Assembly: GCA_050084985.1 (NCBI GenBank)
Contig: JBITNC010000002.1
Coordinates: 11,780,001 to 11,844,000 of the forward strand
Reading direction: 5' to 3'
DNA length: 64,000 nucleotides
DNA from: Nageia nagi
Taxonomy: Eukaryota > Pinophyta
The notes under the pieces were generated by a model. That model saw nothing but the letters and a program-made list of their open reading frames with translations. It made no database searches and had not been told where the DNA came from. The position numbers and the translations under genes were made by a program. How positions within the stretch are numbered: position 1 is the first letter of the stretch; each line of letters starts with the position of its first letter. This document shows, piece by piece, positions 53,901 through 64,000 of the stretch.

Positions 53901-56900
53901 AGGCTTGAATTGGATTTGCATATTTTATTATAAATCGTGCTTGCTCTAGTTTAGAATATTACATTTTGACCCCAACACTAACCACCACCATTCTAATTCT
54001 ATATGGTATACATGGAATAATATGAGATCTTGCACAAAGAGAGTCATCAAATGAATTGATAGAGCCATGTTAATAGGTTAACCTATTTTCTCTTCCAATT
54101 GTTAATATTTGCTAGTGGTGCCTATGTCAGACATTGTGCTATCATATTACTTTCCCAATTGCTTTAGCATTGAATGGGTCAACAATATGTTTAAAAAGGA
54201 AATATTATATAACACATTCTTGTTCACACAAACTCCCATTTTGGCCTATATCTAACACATCTAGAATCTTGAACCTTTTCCTAATAACGAGATTGGATGG
54301 ATTCAATGATGTAATAGTGAGATCAAATAAACTTTTTTTGTTGAATACGTGACCACTAGTTAGTGCTTTTTCCATTTTTTTCTCCTACAAAACCAAAAAC
54401 TTAGAGTTGAGTTGTGCCACAACTAAGCTTGAAACCACACCCTTCTCACCCATGTTGTAACTTTAGATAGCCATGCTTCGCCAATATAAACAAATAATTG
54501 TTTATCATAATGCTTAGGGAGCCCAAATCAAGGCTCCCCTCCATTGGCTAAAGGTTGGAGATCAAGTCCAAAAAAAAAACTTTATGGCCTTGCAAAACTC
54601 CCAAATTTCCTATAAAACCAATAAATTTAGGAAGACCATCAAGTGTTTTTGAACATCCTGATCTTCTTTAAGCCTTTGTTAGGCATTATTAATAGATTTT
54701 CAAATAATAAACACCATCCTCCGAGTAGGATCTTACTTTACAACAATGTAATGAACTACTCACTAAAGATGAAATAACAAAGGTTGCACTCACCATGGCC
54801 AATGATAAAGTGTCTACATGTGATAACTTCCCATGTGAATTCTATAAACCCTTGGAAAGTTTAAAATGATTTATTTCAAACTTATCTTGAAGCTCTATCA
54901 TTATTAATATCTCTTAAATGATCATCTTCTTTGTTTAATTGCTCGACCTAAGAAAATAAGGTTCACAAAAAGCAAATATATCTTGGATAACATTATAGCA
55001 ATGTTGGAAGGCATGTTGCAGACTCAAATCTCTTGGGAGAAAGCCCTCTTCATCAAAATAATTTTTTCCAAGGCTTATGATCGCATGGAATGGTCTTTTA
55101 TCATTGCCATATTGTAGGCCTTGAGGTTTGATCAAACTCTCCTTTATTATATCAAGATGTTAATTGCATTTGCTTTTGCATGTTTGACCATAAATGGTTA
55201 ATAATATAAACCCTTTAGACTCTCTAGGTCCATTAGACAAGGTTTATTGCTTCCACCATCTTTGTACAAACTACCAATTGATGGATTTGAATATTTTATT
55301 ACCAATGTAATCTCCCTTGAGAAAGTCAAAGGCATCTCCTTTCAGCACTCTAGGTAGCATCTTATCAATGACCATTTTACCAACAAATTATTCTCATCTT
55401 TCTAAAGGAGGAGAATAACATCACACAATCTCTAAAATGCCTTGACTTGTTTTACCTAAAATCAAGGTCCATCATACAATGGTAGAAGACATAATGTTAA
55501 CAATAATCCTTCCTTCCCACACCTCCATGGTTTTTTAAATATGGATGGAAATGGATCAACCATGGAGAGATGTTCAAATTCCTTGAAATCCCTTTTGCCT
55601 TCTACTCCTCTTCATTTGAGCTTTGACAAATTTTCTTCCACTCTATTGGGGAAAAAAAGATGCAATAATGAGTAGTCAAGCCTCTTTCCCTAGTTGGCAA
55701 ATTCCAAATTTGCTATAAAGTGCTTGCAACAATGCACGTTTATTACTTCTCCTACTAGGTTTCCACTATTTTGCATGGGATTTTTGTATTCTCCCACATG
55801 ACTCAAGAGGCTTAGGCCTCTTAGACATCCAAACACAACCCCCCCCCCTCCCCCTTATGTAAAGTGGATCATTTGGTACTTCAAGGTTGATGAGGCTTGG
55901 AAGATTGTTATATGAGATTGTATTAGCTTGGGCACCCCATATAGCTACTAAGCATGAAAGGAACTTGGGTTTAGAGCTTCATGACATTCAAAGAGTTAAT
56001 ATAAATCCATTATTCCATATAAAAGAGTATCTAGAAAGCCTAGGAAGCCACTAAATCGTGGCTAATGTGGAATAAAAATGGTTTTCACGACAAGTTGCCA
56101 ATTAACCAATAGTTGCTATGATAGGTGAATATGCTCAACCACCAAGATTAACCTTTAGCCAAAATTTTGTGGGTCAATTCTTTGAAAATGTTTCATCATG
56201 GAATTTGAGTGGTCTTTAATCTCTTTTCAAAATCAACTTGTAATTAGCTCTCCTAGCTTGAGGCTAAAGCCAAGTTCAAATTGACCAATCATAATTTTGA
56301 TTCATTCCAAGTAGTTATGGATTTTGTTCCTCCATATTTACTTTACAAAATTGGAGTCAAAGCCTTCTAACCCTAGTGGAAAGAATGGAAATGGTTTCAA
56401 AACACTCATATTTTCAAATACAAACCTAATAAGGGTTATGCTTGTGTCTCACCTCACCTGCCTATGGTTCAAAAGCTCAATGAAAAATAAAAATTAAGGT
56501 CTACCAATAAAACTTGGCATGACATGTTTCAAACAGCTTGGTTGACCATTGTTGATCCCAAATTAGATATTTTTTAATGCATTTTTTATCAAGTTCTTCT
56601 AATTGGAGACCAACTGGTTTATTTGGGGATTTCTAACCCACATTGCTCTTTTTATGGGAAAAATTAAAATATTAAACACCAGCTTTGGTTTTTCTTGAAA
56701 ACTTCATCTATAGGGAATTGGATCCATAACTTTTTCAAACCTTTTAGACTTGAGCCTTGTTCATGGCACATGATTCATTTGAGGGATTGGCTTAATATGC
56801 TTAAAAAATTGATTAGTTATGGCATGCATTTCATCATTAAAAGACATCAATTATAGGTTCAAAGGACATTAAAAGAAATCATTCATTCCCTTATATAGAA

Positions 56901-56958
56901 ATTTTATTCAACATATGCAAGTATAAAAATCTCATTATATTTTCTAGAGATGTTATTG
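50905..56958 (+). mobile_element. Decayed LINE (L1-type non-LTR retrotransposon), split by a solo-LTR-like repeat
   Basis: ORF1 starts at 50905 (MATNPNEPTINVSIMGAHAC). It contains a DUF4283-like region at about 51180-51520 (IYEHGPWYVHNSLLGFTS, VEFRGLLLHLW). ORF2 endonuclease pieces flank the insertion: DFNIIKYASHKVDSLPMCW-like at about 52712, and YTWNNMRSCTKRVIK at about 54020. RT lies at about 54940-55400 (YILDNIIAMLEGM, KAYDRMEWSF, FRLSRSIRQG). A zf-RVT-like tail lies at about 56630-56770. The YADD box is lost (HFTNKLF) and stops are frequent. A Gypsy element starts at 56959 and cuts or abuts the 3' end. Confidence 0.75.
52822..53963 (+). mobile_element. Solo-LTR-like repeat, copy 2 (about 1.14 kb), inserted in the LINE
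   Basis: Starts TGCAATATTCCAAAATTAAG and ends GAATATTACA, flanked by TTTTT on the left and TTTTG on the right, a possible decayed 5-bp target duplication. It is inverted relative to the copy at 43915-45078. ATTATATAAGGGACATGAGC at 53242 is promoter-like in this orientation. LINE endonuclease pieces lie on both sides. Confidence 0.7.
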
Positions 56959-57276
56959 TGTTAGGTCCCTATACTACTCATGTAGCCCATATATTGTTAT
57001 TATGTGTCCCATAGAAGCCCACTATGGTTATTGTTATTCCCTTACATTATTATTGTTATGTCAGCTAATGTCCTTTCATTGTAGTGGCAACCCTTGGACT
57101 CCTATATATACTAAGGAGGTATTATCATTTGTATTGACCATTGTTGTGTATTTGATGTAATGTAAAGGAGGTTGCCACCTCGAAGTGGCTTATTATTACT
57201 GATTTTATCTCTTATTCAAGGCATTGAGCTCTTTCTCTTATGATTTTATGCTATTTTGGAAACTTGGTTCATAACA
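56959..57276 (+). repeat. 5' LTR of the Gypsy element
   Basis: 318 bp, TGTTAGGTCCCTATACTACT to GGTTCATAACA. CCTATATATACTAAGG at about 57100 is promoter-like. Confidence 0.95.
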
Positions 57277-57290
57277 TTTGGTACCAGAGC

Positions 57291-58564
57291 AGACGATTCT
57301 ACGGTTTCATTGCTCAAAACTAGTCATCGTGGCATTTTCACTACCAATTATTTTTTGCAAGGTTTCAAATTCTAAAATTTATTGGATTTTTAGAAGACAT
57401 ACCGAATAAGTTTCAGTTCAAATTTCAACTCCTAATTCGCTATATTTTGCAAGTTATACTCGGGGGAAGTTATGGTTTGTGACTAGTCTCAAAAGCAGGT
57501 TTGAAACAGGTGTTCTGGCTAAAAAGTGTATATCTGAAGTTTTACAGCTCCAAACTTTGTAAAACCTATTGGATTGGTTAGGATACGGATTGAAGTTTAT
57601 TTGGTACAATTTTCAAGGTCTAAAAATAAACAGGTGACACGTGGCACTTCGTACAAAGTTCGCTCTTCTGAAAAATCCAAAAAATAGCACATTTTGGGAA
57701 AGTTGCAGCCAATTCCTCTTGGAATATCAAAATTTGATGAAACCTATGGCATTGAAAAGAAGACATCTGAGGCTACCATAGGTAGAAATTTCAGACTCTA
57801 AAGGGTCAAAATTTTAGATTTACATCAGTTGGAAGGTCAGACAACAAAATAATCTCCAAATCATGGTTTAAAAAGGTACAATTTTTAAATTTGCATATAT
57901 TTTGATTGGAAGGTCTATTTGGGGTGATTCAAAAGCTGTTGGAAAGAGGACAAAGAGGAGATTCTTGTAGGTATAGACATGTTCTGGCATCTTTAAACAT
58001 AGGAGCTATCGTTACTTTGCCAGCACTGCATCCCGGGTATTGTGATCTCCTACAACGTACTCGTAGTATATTGCTTAGGCCACTGTTGGATTCTCTTATG
58101 TACCTTTGAGTATATAGAGAGACCATCATGCTCATGCACGTACATGGTATATAGAGAGGTCCTTTAGGATTCCCTCATGTACCGTAAGTATATTAGCAAG
58201 GGCCCTTTTCGAATGGTTGTGCATTAAATAGCACTATCACAGACTTGAGCTCCCACGTACCTTGCGTATATAGGGAGACCCCCTAGAATCCTGAAACCAA
58301 CCAAGTTAACCTTTTGATCATCCATTTTTTTTGCAATACATCGAGAATAGCACTCGAGGAGACTGCCCACATGTACCAAAAGGTAGTTGGGTAGTACGGC
58401 TAAGGGTACAGTCTATCCTCTTTGGTTGGAGCTCTGAAATATTGGGCTGAGTACTATTGTTGGACCCTACAGTATATCGTGGTTTGTGAGAACTGGACAC
58501 TCCTGTGAGGACCTTTGACTAAACCATTTGGGAAATTCCTACTCCACAGTAATACTCAGTCAAA
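57291..58564 (+). other. Leader of the Gypsy element
   Basis: About 1.27 kb between primer-binding site and gag with no large open frame. 58060-58290 holds repeated GTACCTTGCGTATATAGGGA-like phrases (about four, each with TATATAG or TATATTAG), a small degenerate tandem repeat. Confidence 0.6.
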
Positions 58565-59700
58565 ATGCCATCGAAAAAAATTGCTACACCACCTAGACCT
58601 CTAGAGGGTTCATCCATGACTATAGCAGAAAGTGAAGACATATCCTTCCGAATATCCCAATTGGAAGAATTGGTTAAAGGGTGTGTAAAAAAGGGTGATT
58701 TGGAGGAATTAAAAAGGGATTTGACAAAAGGGATGGTAAGATCAATTGATTTAATCAATTTGAGGGAGGAGTTGGCAACTAATATGGATCAAAATATGGA
58801 AAAGATTTTTCAATTCATACAAAACCCAGAGGGAAAGATTCCTAAAGATGTTGATATGGCCCAGGGTTATCAGAAAAATAATGATATTATTCAAGAAGAT
58901 AAACCCTTCATTAATAAGCCTAATTCAGGAGGATATGCTTCTACTAATGGAAGTAATCAAGCATGGTTCTTAAGGGGAATACAACTCCCCAAGATCGACA
59001 TGAGAAAGTTTGATGGAAAGGACCCCATCACTTGGATATTTCAAATGGAGCATTTTTTTTGATCTACACCAAGTACCAACATCACAAAAAGTAACTATTG
59101 CATCCTTGTATCTAGAGCCTGAGCGGGTTGTATGGTACCAATGGCTTTGTGAACGTAAAAAGGGTTCTATTATATCTTGGTCCATTTTTACAGAGGAACT
59201 GATAGCCTACCATGAGGATGTTAAGAATAATTTCTTCTTTACTCAATTGACAAATCTAAGGCAAAAAGGTTCAATGATGGAGCACATTCAACAATTTCAA
59301 AAGTTGAGTCTTAGAGTGAATGACATACTAAGTGATAGATTGTTGGATCTCTTTATGGGAACCTTAAAGGATAACATTCAACATGAGGTGCATCTGTTTG
59401 AACCAACATCCTTAGAGATGGCTTTTAGGATGGCAAGGAAGGTTGAAAGTAAAAATATGGCAATGGCTACTAAAAGGTTCCCCTCGAACACCTATAAAGA
59501 AAATAATGTTCCTTCTTCTTACTTACCTAAACCTACAAGGTTGACACCTCAACAAATGGATGAAAGATGAGCAAAGGGTTTATGCTTCAATTGTGATAGC
59601 AAGTACAATAAAGGACATAAGTGTGAGGAGAAGAAATTATTCTACATAGAATGTGAAGAGAAGAAGAAGAAGAAGAAGAAAAATCATCCACACCCGAAGA
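58565..59700 (+). pseudogene. Gypsy gag with zinc finger, frameshifted
   Basis: Starts MPSKKIATPPRPLEGSSM. A retrotransposon-gag region follows (DMRKFDGKDPITWIFQMEHF, then FDLHQVPTSQKVTIASLYL, then YHEDVKNNFFFTQLTNLRQK). The frame changes at a run of eight T at 59052-59059. TGA at 59568 replaces an Arg codon before the knuckle CFNCDSKYNKGHKC. A Glu/Lys-rich simple stretch (GAAGAAGAAG) follows at 59660. Confidence 0.85.
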
Positions 59701-59725
59701 ATTAGAAGAGATTACTACTGAAGAA

Positions 59726-60130
59726 ATGACTCCCACCATATCTTGTAATGCATTGGCTAGAATTACTACTCCTCAAACTCTCAAGATAGAAGGATATATC
59801 AAGAAGAAAAAGGTAATAGTGTTGATTGACTCTGGTAGTACACAATTTTATTCATTCCAAGATAGCCAAAGATTTGAATTGCTTCATATATCTAGCGCCA
59901 GAGTTTCAAGTGATGGTTGCAGATGGAGGAACTATAAATTGCTTAAGGAAGTGCCATAATATCAATCTAACCATGGGGGAATATGTACTGAAAAGTCCAA
60001 TGATTTCCATTCCAATGGGTGCTGCTGATATTGTCTTGGGGGTCCAATGGTTACAATCATTGGGAACAGTGGCTTTTAATTTTAAAAAAACTTTTCATAA
60101 AATTTTCCTGGGAGGGAAAAGAGTTTGAAT
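59726..60130 (+). pseudogene. Gypsy aspartic protease region, frameshifted
   Basis: The active-site motif IDSGST is at about 59823-59840. The frame then shifts and continues as HNFIHSKIAKDL, EFQVMVADGG and PMGAADIVLGVQWLQSLG, the usual chromovirus protease C-terminus. Another shift near the poly-A run at 60085 leads into the pol frame. Confidence 0.85.
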
Positions 60131-61170
60131 TAAGGGGTATCGAAGCGAAAGATTGTAAGATAATCAGCTCTAATGGCATGACAAAACTTTTGAGGAAGCA
60201 AAGAAGTGGTGTAATTGTACAATTATGCTCACTAGATGTCCAAACATCTAAGCCAGGCAATTCTCTAGATCTCCAGAAAGTCATTGATAAGTATCCCAAG
60301 GTATTTGATACTCCCAAAGGTCTCCCCCCTAATCGAGATCATGATCATGGTATTAACTTAATTCCAAGAAGTGTTCCTCCCAACATCAGACCTTACAGAT
60401 ATCCATATGCCCATAAGAGTGAAATTGAATGTATGGTTGCAGAAATGCTAGAAACAGGTATAATTCGACCAAGCCAAAGTTCTTTCTCTTCCCCAGTAGT
60501 AATGGTGCTTAAGAAGGAGGGAGCATGGTGCATGTGTCTAGATTATAGAGAGCTAAACAAGCTCACTATTAAAGATAAATTACCCATTCCAAGTCAGCGT
60601 TGGGAGGAAGTCTCAATGGATTTTATCACGGGTCTACCCAAGTCTGAAGGAAAGAGTGTCATCATGGTGGTTGTTGATAGACTTACCAAGTATGCACACT
60701 TTTGTGCACTATCCCATCCCTTCAAAGCTAGTACAATCGCTACTGCATTCATGGAGACAGTTCAAAAATTACATGGAAACCCAAAGATTATTGTAAGTGA
60801 CAGAGATCCCATTTTCACTGGGAATTTTTGGACAAAATTATTTTCTTGTCTCGGTACTCAATTGGCTCATAGCTCATCTTATCATCCTCAATCTAATAGG
60901 CAAATTGAGATAGTGAACAAATGTTTGGAAGGATATCTTCGTTGCTTTGTATCTGATAAACAAACACAATGGGTCAAGTGGTTATCTTTGGCAGAATGGT
61001 GGTATAACACTTCCTTCCATACCGCAACAAAAATGACCCCATTTATGGCGCTTTATGGATATCATCCACCATCCATAACATCATATCTAAGAGACAAATC
61101 AAAGGTTCAAGCAGTGGAAGATCACATCGAGCATCAACAACAAGTTCTCCAACTCTTAAAGATAACCTGA
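60019..61170 (+). pseudogene. Gypsy pol: RT start fused in frame to integrase core
   Basis: One 383-codon open frame. The first part runs to the start of RT: PKGLPPNRDHDHGINL, then SSFSSPVVMVLKKEG and DYRELNKLTIKDKLPIP. At about 60591 it continues directly with the integrase core RWEEVSMDFITGLPKSEGKS, then SDRDPIFTGNFW and SYHPQSNRQIEIVNK, so D, D and E are present. The rest of RT (including YxDD), RNase H and the HHCC finger are absent. The deletion is in frame. The element cannot be autonomous. Confidence 0.9.
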
Positions 61171-61172
61171 CC

Positions 61173-61653
61173 TTGGCACAGAATCGAATGAAACAACAAG
61201 CAGATCAACATCGTAGTGAAAGAAGTTTTGAAGTGGGCGATTGGGTGTTTTTACGGCTACAACCATACAAACAGATGTCCCTCAAGCAATCTAAGAAGGA
61301 TAACAAACTATCTCCCAAGTACTATGGGCCTTATAAGGTGTTGCAAAAGATTGGTAGTATGGCATACAAATTGGAGCTTTCGGCTTCTTCACGAGTACAC
61401 CCAGTTTTTCATGTTTCATGCTTAAAAAAGGTTATCGGTGACAAGATCCCAGTTCAAACTACACTTCCAGAACTCGACGAGGAAGAAAAAATTATATTGG
61501 AGCCAGAAGTAATCACTGAATCAAGAATCCGTAAGCTAAGAAATCGATCAATTTCAGAGTATCTCATTAAGTAGAAGAACCTACCTGCTGAAGATTCCAC
61601 ATGGGAAGATGAGAATTTTCTACAGAAGCATCCAAAACTACTCAAACGTTGAG
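61173..61653 (+). pseudogene. Gypsy integrase C-terminus and chromodomain
   Basis: Reads FEVGDWVFLRLQPYKQMSL, SPKYYGPYKVLQKIGSMAYK and HPVFHVSCLKKVIG (integrase GPY/F-type module), then EPEVITESRIRKLRNRSISE and YLIK-stop-KNLPAEDSTWEDE (chromodomain). The stop is TAG at 61572 in place of the conserved Trp codon. TGA at 61171 separates it from the previous frame. Confidence 0.85.
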
Positions 61654-61683
61654 GACAACATTTTTTTGGGAAGGAGAGGGGCA

Positions 61684-62001
61684 TGTTAGGTCCCTATACT
61701 ACTCATGTAGCCCATATATTGTTATTATGTGTCCCATAGAAGCCCACTATGGTTATTGTTATTCCCTTACATTATTATTGTTATGTCGGCTAGTGTCCTT
61801 TCATTGTAGTGGCAACCCTTGGACTCCTATATATACTAAGGAGGTATTATCATTTGTATTATCTATTGTTGTGTATTTGATGTAATGTAAAGGAGGTTGC
61901 CCCCTCGAAGTGGCTTATTATTACTGATTTTATCTCTTATTCAAGGCATTGAGCTCTTTCTCTTGTGATTTTATGCTATTTTGGGAACTTGGTTCATAAC
62001 A
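61684..62001 (+). repeat. 3' LTR of the Gypsy element
   Basis: 318 bp with about eight substitutions relative to the 5' LTR, followed by target duplication TATTG. Confidence 0.95.
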
Positions 62002-62006
62002 TATTG

Positions 62007-63055
62007 GTATTTATATTTTAGTTAATAATAAAGTTCATATTTGTTCCAATGTGCTTTTACAATTCTAGGTCCAATTGAAGAAGGTGACACTAAAGGTGCA
62101 ACATCTATAGACCCTCATGGATCATTGGGTTAATGCCCCATACACATTGTTTTGTGTACAACCAAGTTCACTACCATGCTAGAGTTGGTCTCGAAGGTGC
62201 AAGAATAACCATAGTTAGGGCTCGTAAGCTCATTATCAGAGCCATTCCTATAAAAGGAATCAACATCGTTTACCACCTTATCTCTCCCAACTACCAGACT
62301 AGGGCACACAAGGCTAGAATAGTAATGATAAGTTCTATTGACTTAGTCTAGCCATTTTCCCATAAAGGGACATAGAAGATGATCAAGTGGCTAAACCTAT
62401 TAGCAAAGGCACCAACTTAGGATGGGATCCTTCTTTAGATTCCTAGAATGTTACTAGCTAGTGAGACCCCTCAGATTATGATCCACCAACTTCTGGTTCT
62501 ATTCCTATTGTTTCTTAATTAATACACAATTAATTCATTTTGTTAATTCTTAATGGTGTTTAAGTTTTATAGGACTTGACCCTAAAGCATAAATTCAAGG
62601 TGTTATTTTCTATCCACGTGCTTTTTTTTTTGTAAATACTTTATGCTATTCTTTTTTTTTTTTATTAAAGTAATATAAAATGCACTTTTTTTATAAAATA
62701 AATTATATTTAATAGTTAATGAGTTTCAAAATTTGTTTACATATGTTGATCCTTAGTGGCATAGTAAACTAGTTCTTATGGATTATGTAACCATCAACCA
62801 ATTTACATTCAATTGTAATGTAAAACTTCTCTTTTAAATTACTAAATCATTTGTATCATGAAACTTATATACAATAAGAATCATCAACCCTATCAAATAT
62901 TAATAAAATCAAATAGTTTTAAGTGTTTGGACTTATAAATATATACCTTTAATTATTTAAATAAGCCCAACATAATAAAGCACAAAACTAAGCATGATGA
63001 CTTCTATTTGAAAAAGTTCTTTATTTTTATGCATAATTCTCTATTTCGAAGTAGA
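62007..63055. other. Unassigned AT-rich stretch
   Basis: May include the end of the LINE interrupted at 56959 and other old repeats. No coding region or RNA was recognised. Confidence 0.4.
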
Positions 63056-63059
63056 TGAG

Positions 63060-64000
63060 ATTATCCAATTATGTGATGTCCCCATTGCATCATTGTAATT
63101 AATCGTAGAATCCAACAGATTCCCCCTTGTAATATATTTTATTATTACATTGTACTTTCATATTGTAGCTTAGGATAAAAGACTTAATGGGTCAATGGAC
63201 CCAACTGTGAGCCTCAAGTGGGACGTTTCCCTCCCAAGCATAGATTAGGTATTTTATTATACTTGAAGATCTCGATCTTGATTATGGGAATTTCAAGGTC
63301 TATTTTACACTTAGGTGGATGGATGGGAACTTGTATACATGCGCTAGCCTTGGGGAGACTCTTAGACTCCCACGTTGGCCCATTATGACACCTAGATCCC
63401 ACGCATGGCTCCTAAACCCACGTTAGTCATGCATAGTACTCCTACATCCCCACATTAGCATTAATGGTACTTTAGGCCCCCATGTTGGCATGCTTAACCC
63501 TTAGGCACCCACATTGGGCATACTGGGCCCCTAGGAGGCTAACGTTGGGATTAAGGAGTCGAATGATGACTCCTGGGTGAGGTCTAGACAGGGTTGAGTG
63601 TATAAAGAGACATTGGAGCCTCATTGTTGGATAAACCTGATTATACTATTATCACTTGATACCATCCTATGGACACAAGTCTTAGCAACGCTAAGCAATC
63701 CCCTAAGTGCAACATCTAGGAGGGCTATCAAGTTAAGCGATCCTGATTATCTACGACATTAGTGTAGCACCCTTTCCCATTCGGTGTTATTCTAAGTTTG
63801 AGCTTCAACCATTCAATTGGTCACCAGGATCAAAGGATAGCTCCTTCGGTGGAGAGGATTCAGGTTCTAAGGGAGCAAGGCTATCTCATGGTTCTACTTA
63901 TCCATCCAACATTGAGGATGCACAATTTGACCTAGTTGGCTCTTTGGAGGTCAATGTCTAGCTTTAGAAGCTCGATATTGTATTGTTGTGACATTCTTAT
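63060..64000 (+). repeat. LTR-like interspersed repeat, copy 2, cut by the window edge
   Basis: Shares ordered blocks with 17.1-18.35 kb: CCAACTGTGAGCCTCAAGTG, then GGACGTTTCCCTCC, CCCACGTTGGC phrases (63370-63550), GTATAAAGAGACATTGG at about 63600 (TATA-like), ACAAGTCTTAGCAACGCTAA, GGTGGAGAGGATTCAGG and CTAGTTGGCTCTTTGGAGG. Same orientation as copy 1. Confidence 0.6.

Larger units (their letters stand above)
56959..62001 (+). mobile_element. Ty3/Gypsy chromovirus, 5.0 kb, internally deleted
   Basis: Identical-length 318-bp LTRs (56959-57276 and 61684-62001), TGTTAGG...ATAACA, flanked by the target duplication TATTG (56954-56958 and 62002-62006). The iMet-type primer-binding site TGGTACCAGAGC is at 57279-57290. 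The purine tract GGGAAGGAGAGGGGCA precedes the 3' LTR. Domain order protease-RT-integrase-chromodomain makes it a Gypsy chromovirus. LTRs differ at about eight positions (near 2.5 percent by eye). Confidence 0.95.

Noticed and set aside
57906-58135. Overlapping 67- and 68-codon frames in the Gypsy leader
   Set aside because: No motif, both strands open over the same stretch, located before gag in a non-coding leader.

Overview
The window looks like nuclear DNA of a seed plant with a large, repeat-rich genome. A gymnosperm is my best guess: introns of about 8, 10 and 12 kb, old and decayed LTR retrotransposons, and low gene density. No tRNA, rRNA, organellar or bacterial genes were seen. The species cannot be named from sequence alone. 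I found no evidence of a new biological system.

The one host gene I can support lies on the minus strand. Its coding exons run from about 47.77 kb down to 8.43 kb, about 39.3 kb for a coding sequence of about 2.77 kb. It encodes a CCR4-homolog-6-like protein, an endonuclease/exonuclease/phosphatase (EEP) family mRNA deadenylase. I reconstructed 15 exons by eye. Every junction is phase-consistent and gives about 921 residues with all the main EEP catalytic residues. One intron has a GC donor. One 68-nt intron is inferred from a frame change. The penultimate exon carries the family's conserved peptide only in a frame the transcript would not use.

Layout, left to right. 1-0.8 kb: 3' end and LTR of a Copia element. 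0.8-7.8 kb: simple repeats, a GC-rich minisatellite, then a badly decayed Copia element with its 3' LTR. 8.4-16.3 kb: eleven coding intervals of the gene (exons 7-15 plus the split large exon), with a minus-strand LTR-element remnant carrying a primer-binding site in one intron. 16.3-26.0 kb: a 9.7-kb intron with an LTR-like repeat, an unrecognised coding remnant and several degenerate tandem arrays, one with a recurrent hairpin. 26.1-38.3 kb: a 12.2-kb intron holding an almost complete 9.4-kb Copia element with matching 480-bp LTRs and a 5-bp target duplication, plus tRNA-like SINE candidates. 38.3-39.2 kb: three exons. 39.2-47.1 kb: a 7.9-kb intron with a decayed hAT transposase that was itself invaded by a solo-LTR-like element. 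47.1-47.9 kb: N-terminal exons and a candidate TATA box.

47.9-50.9 kb is AT-rich with no recognised gene. 50.9-57.0 kb is a decayed LINE, split by a second, inverted copy of the solo-LTR-like element. 57.0-62.0 kb is a small Ty3/Gypsy chromovirus inserted in or at the end of the LINE, with 318-bp LTRs, TSD TATTG, and an in-frame deletion that fuses the start of reverse transcriptase to integrase. The last kilobase is a second copy of the repeat at 17.1 kb and runs off the window.

Family assignments rest on motif recognition by eye and on remembered family features, not on database searches.
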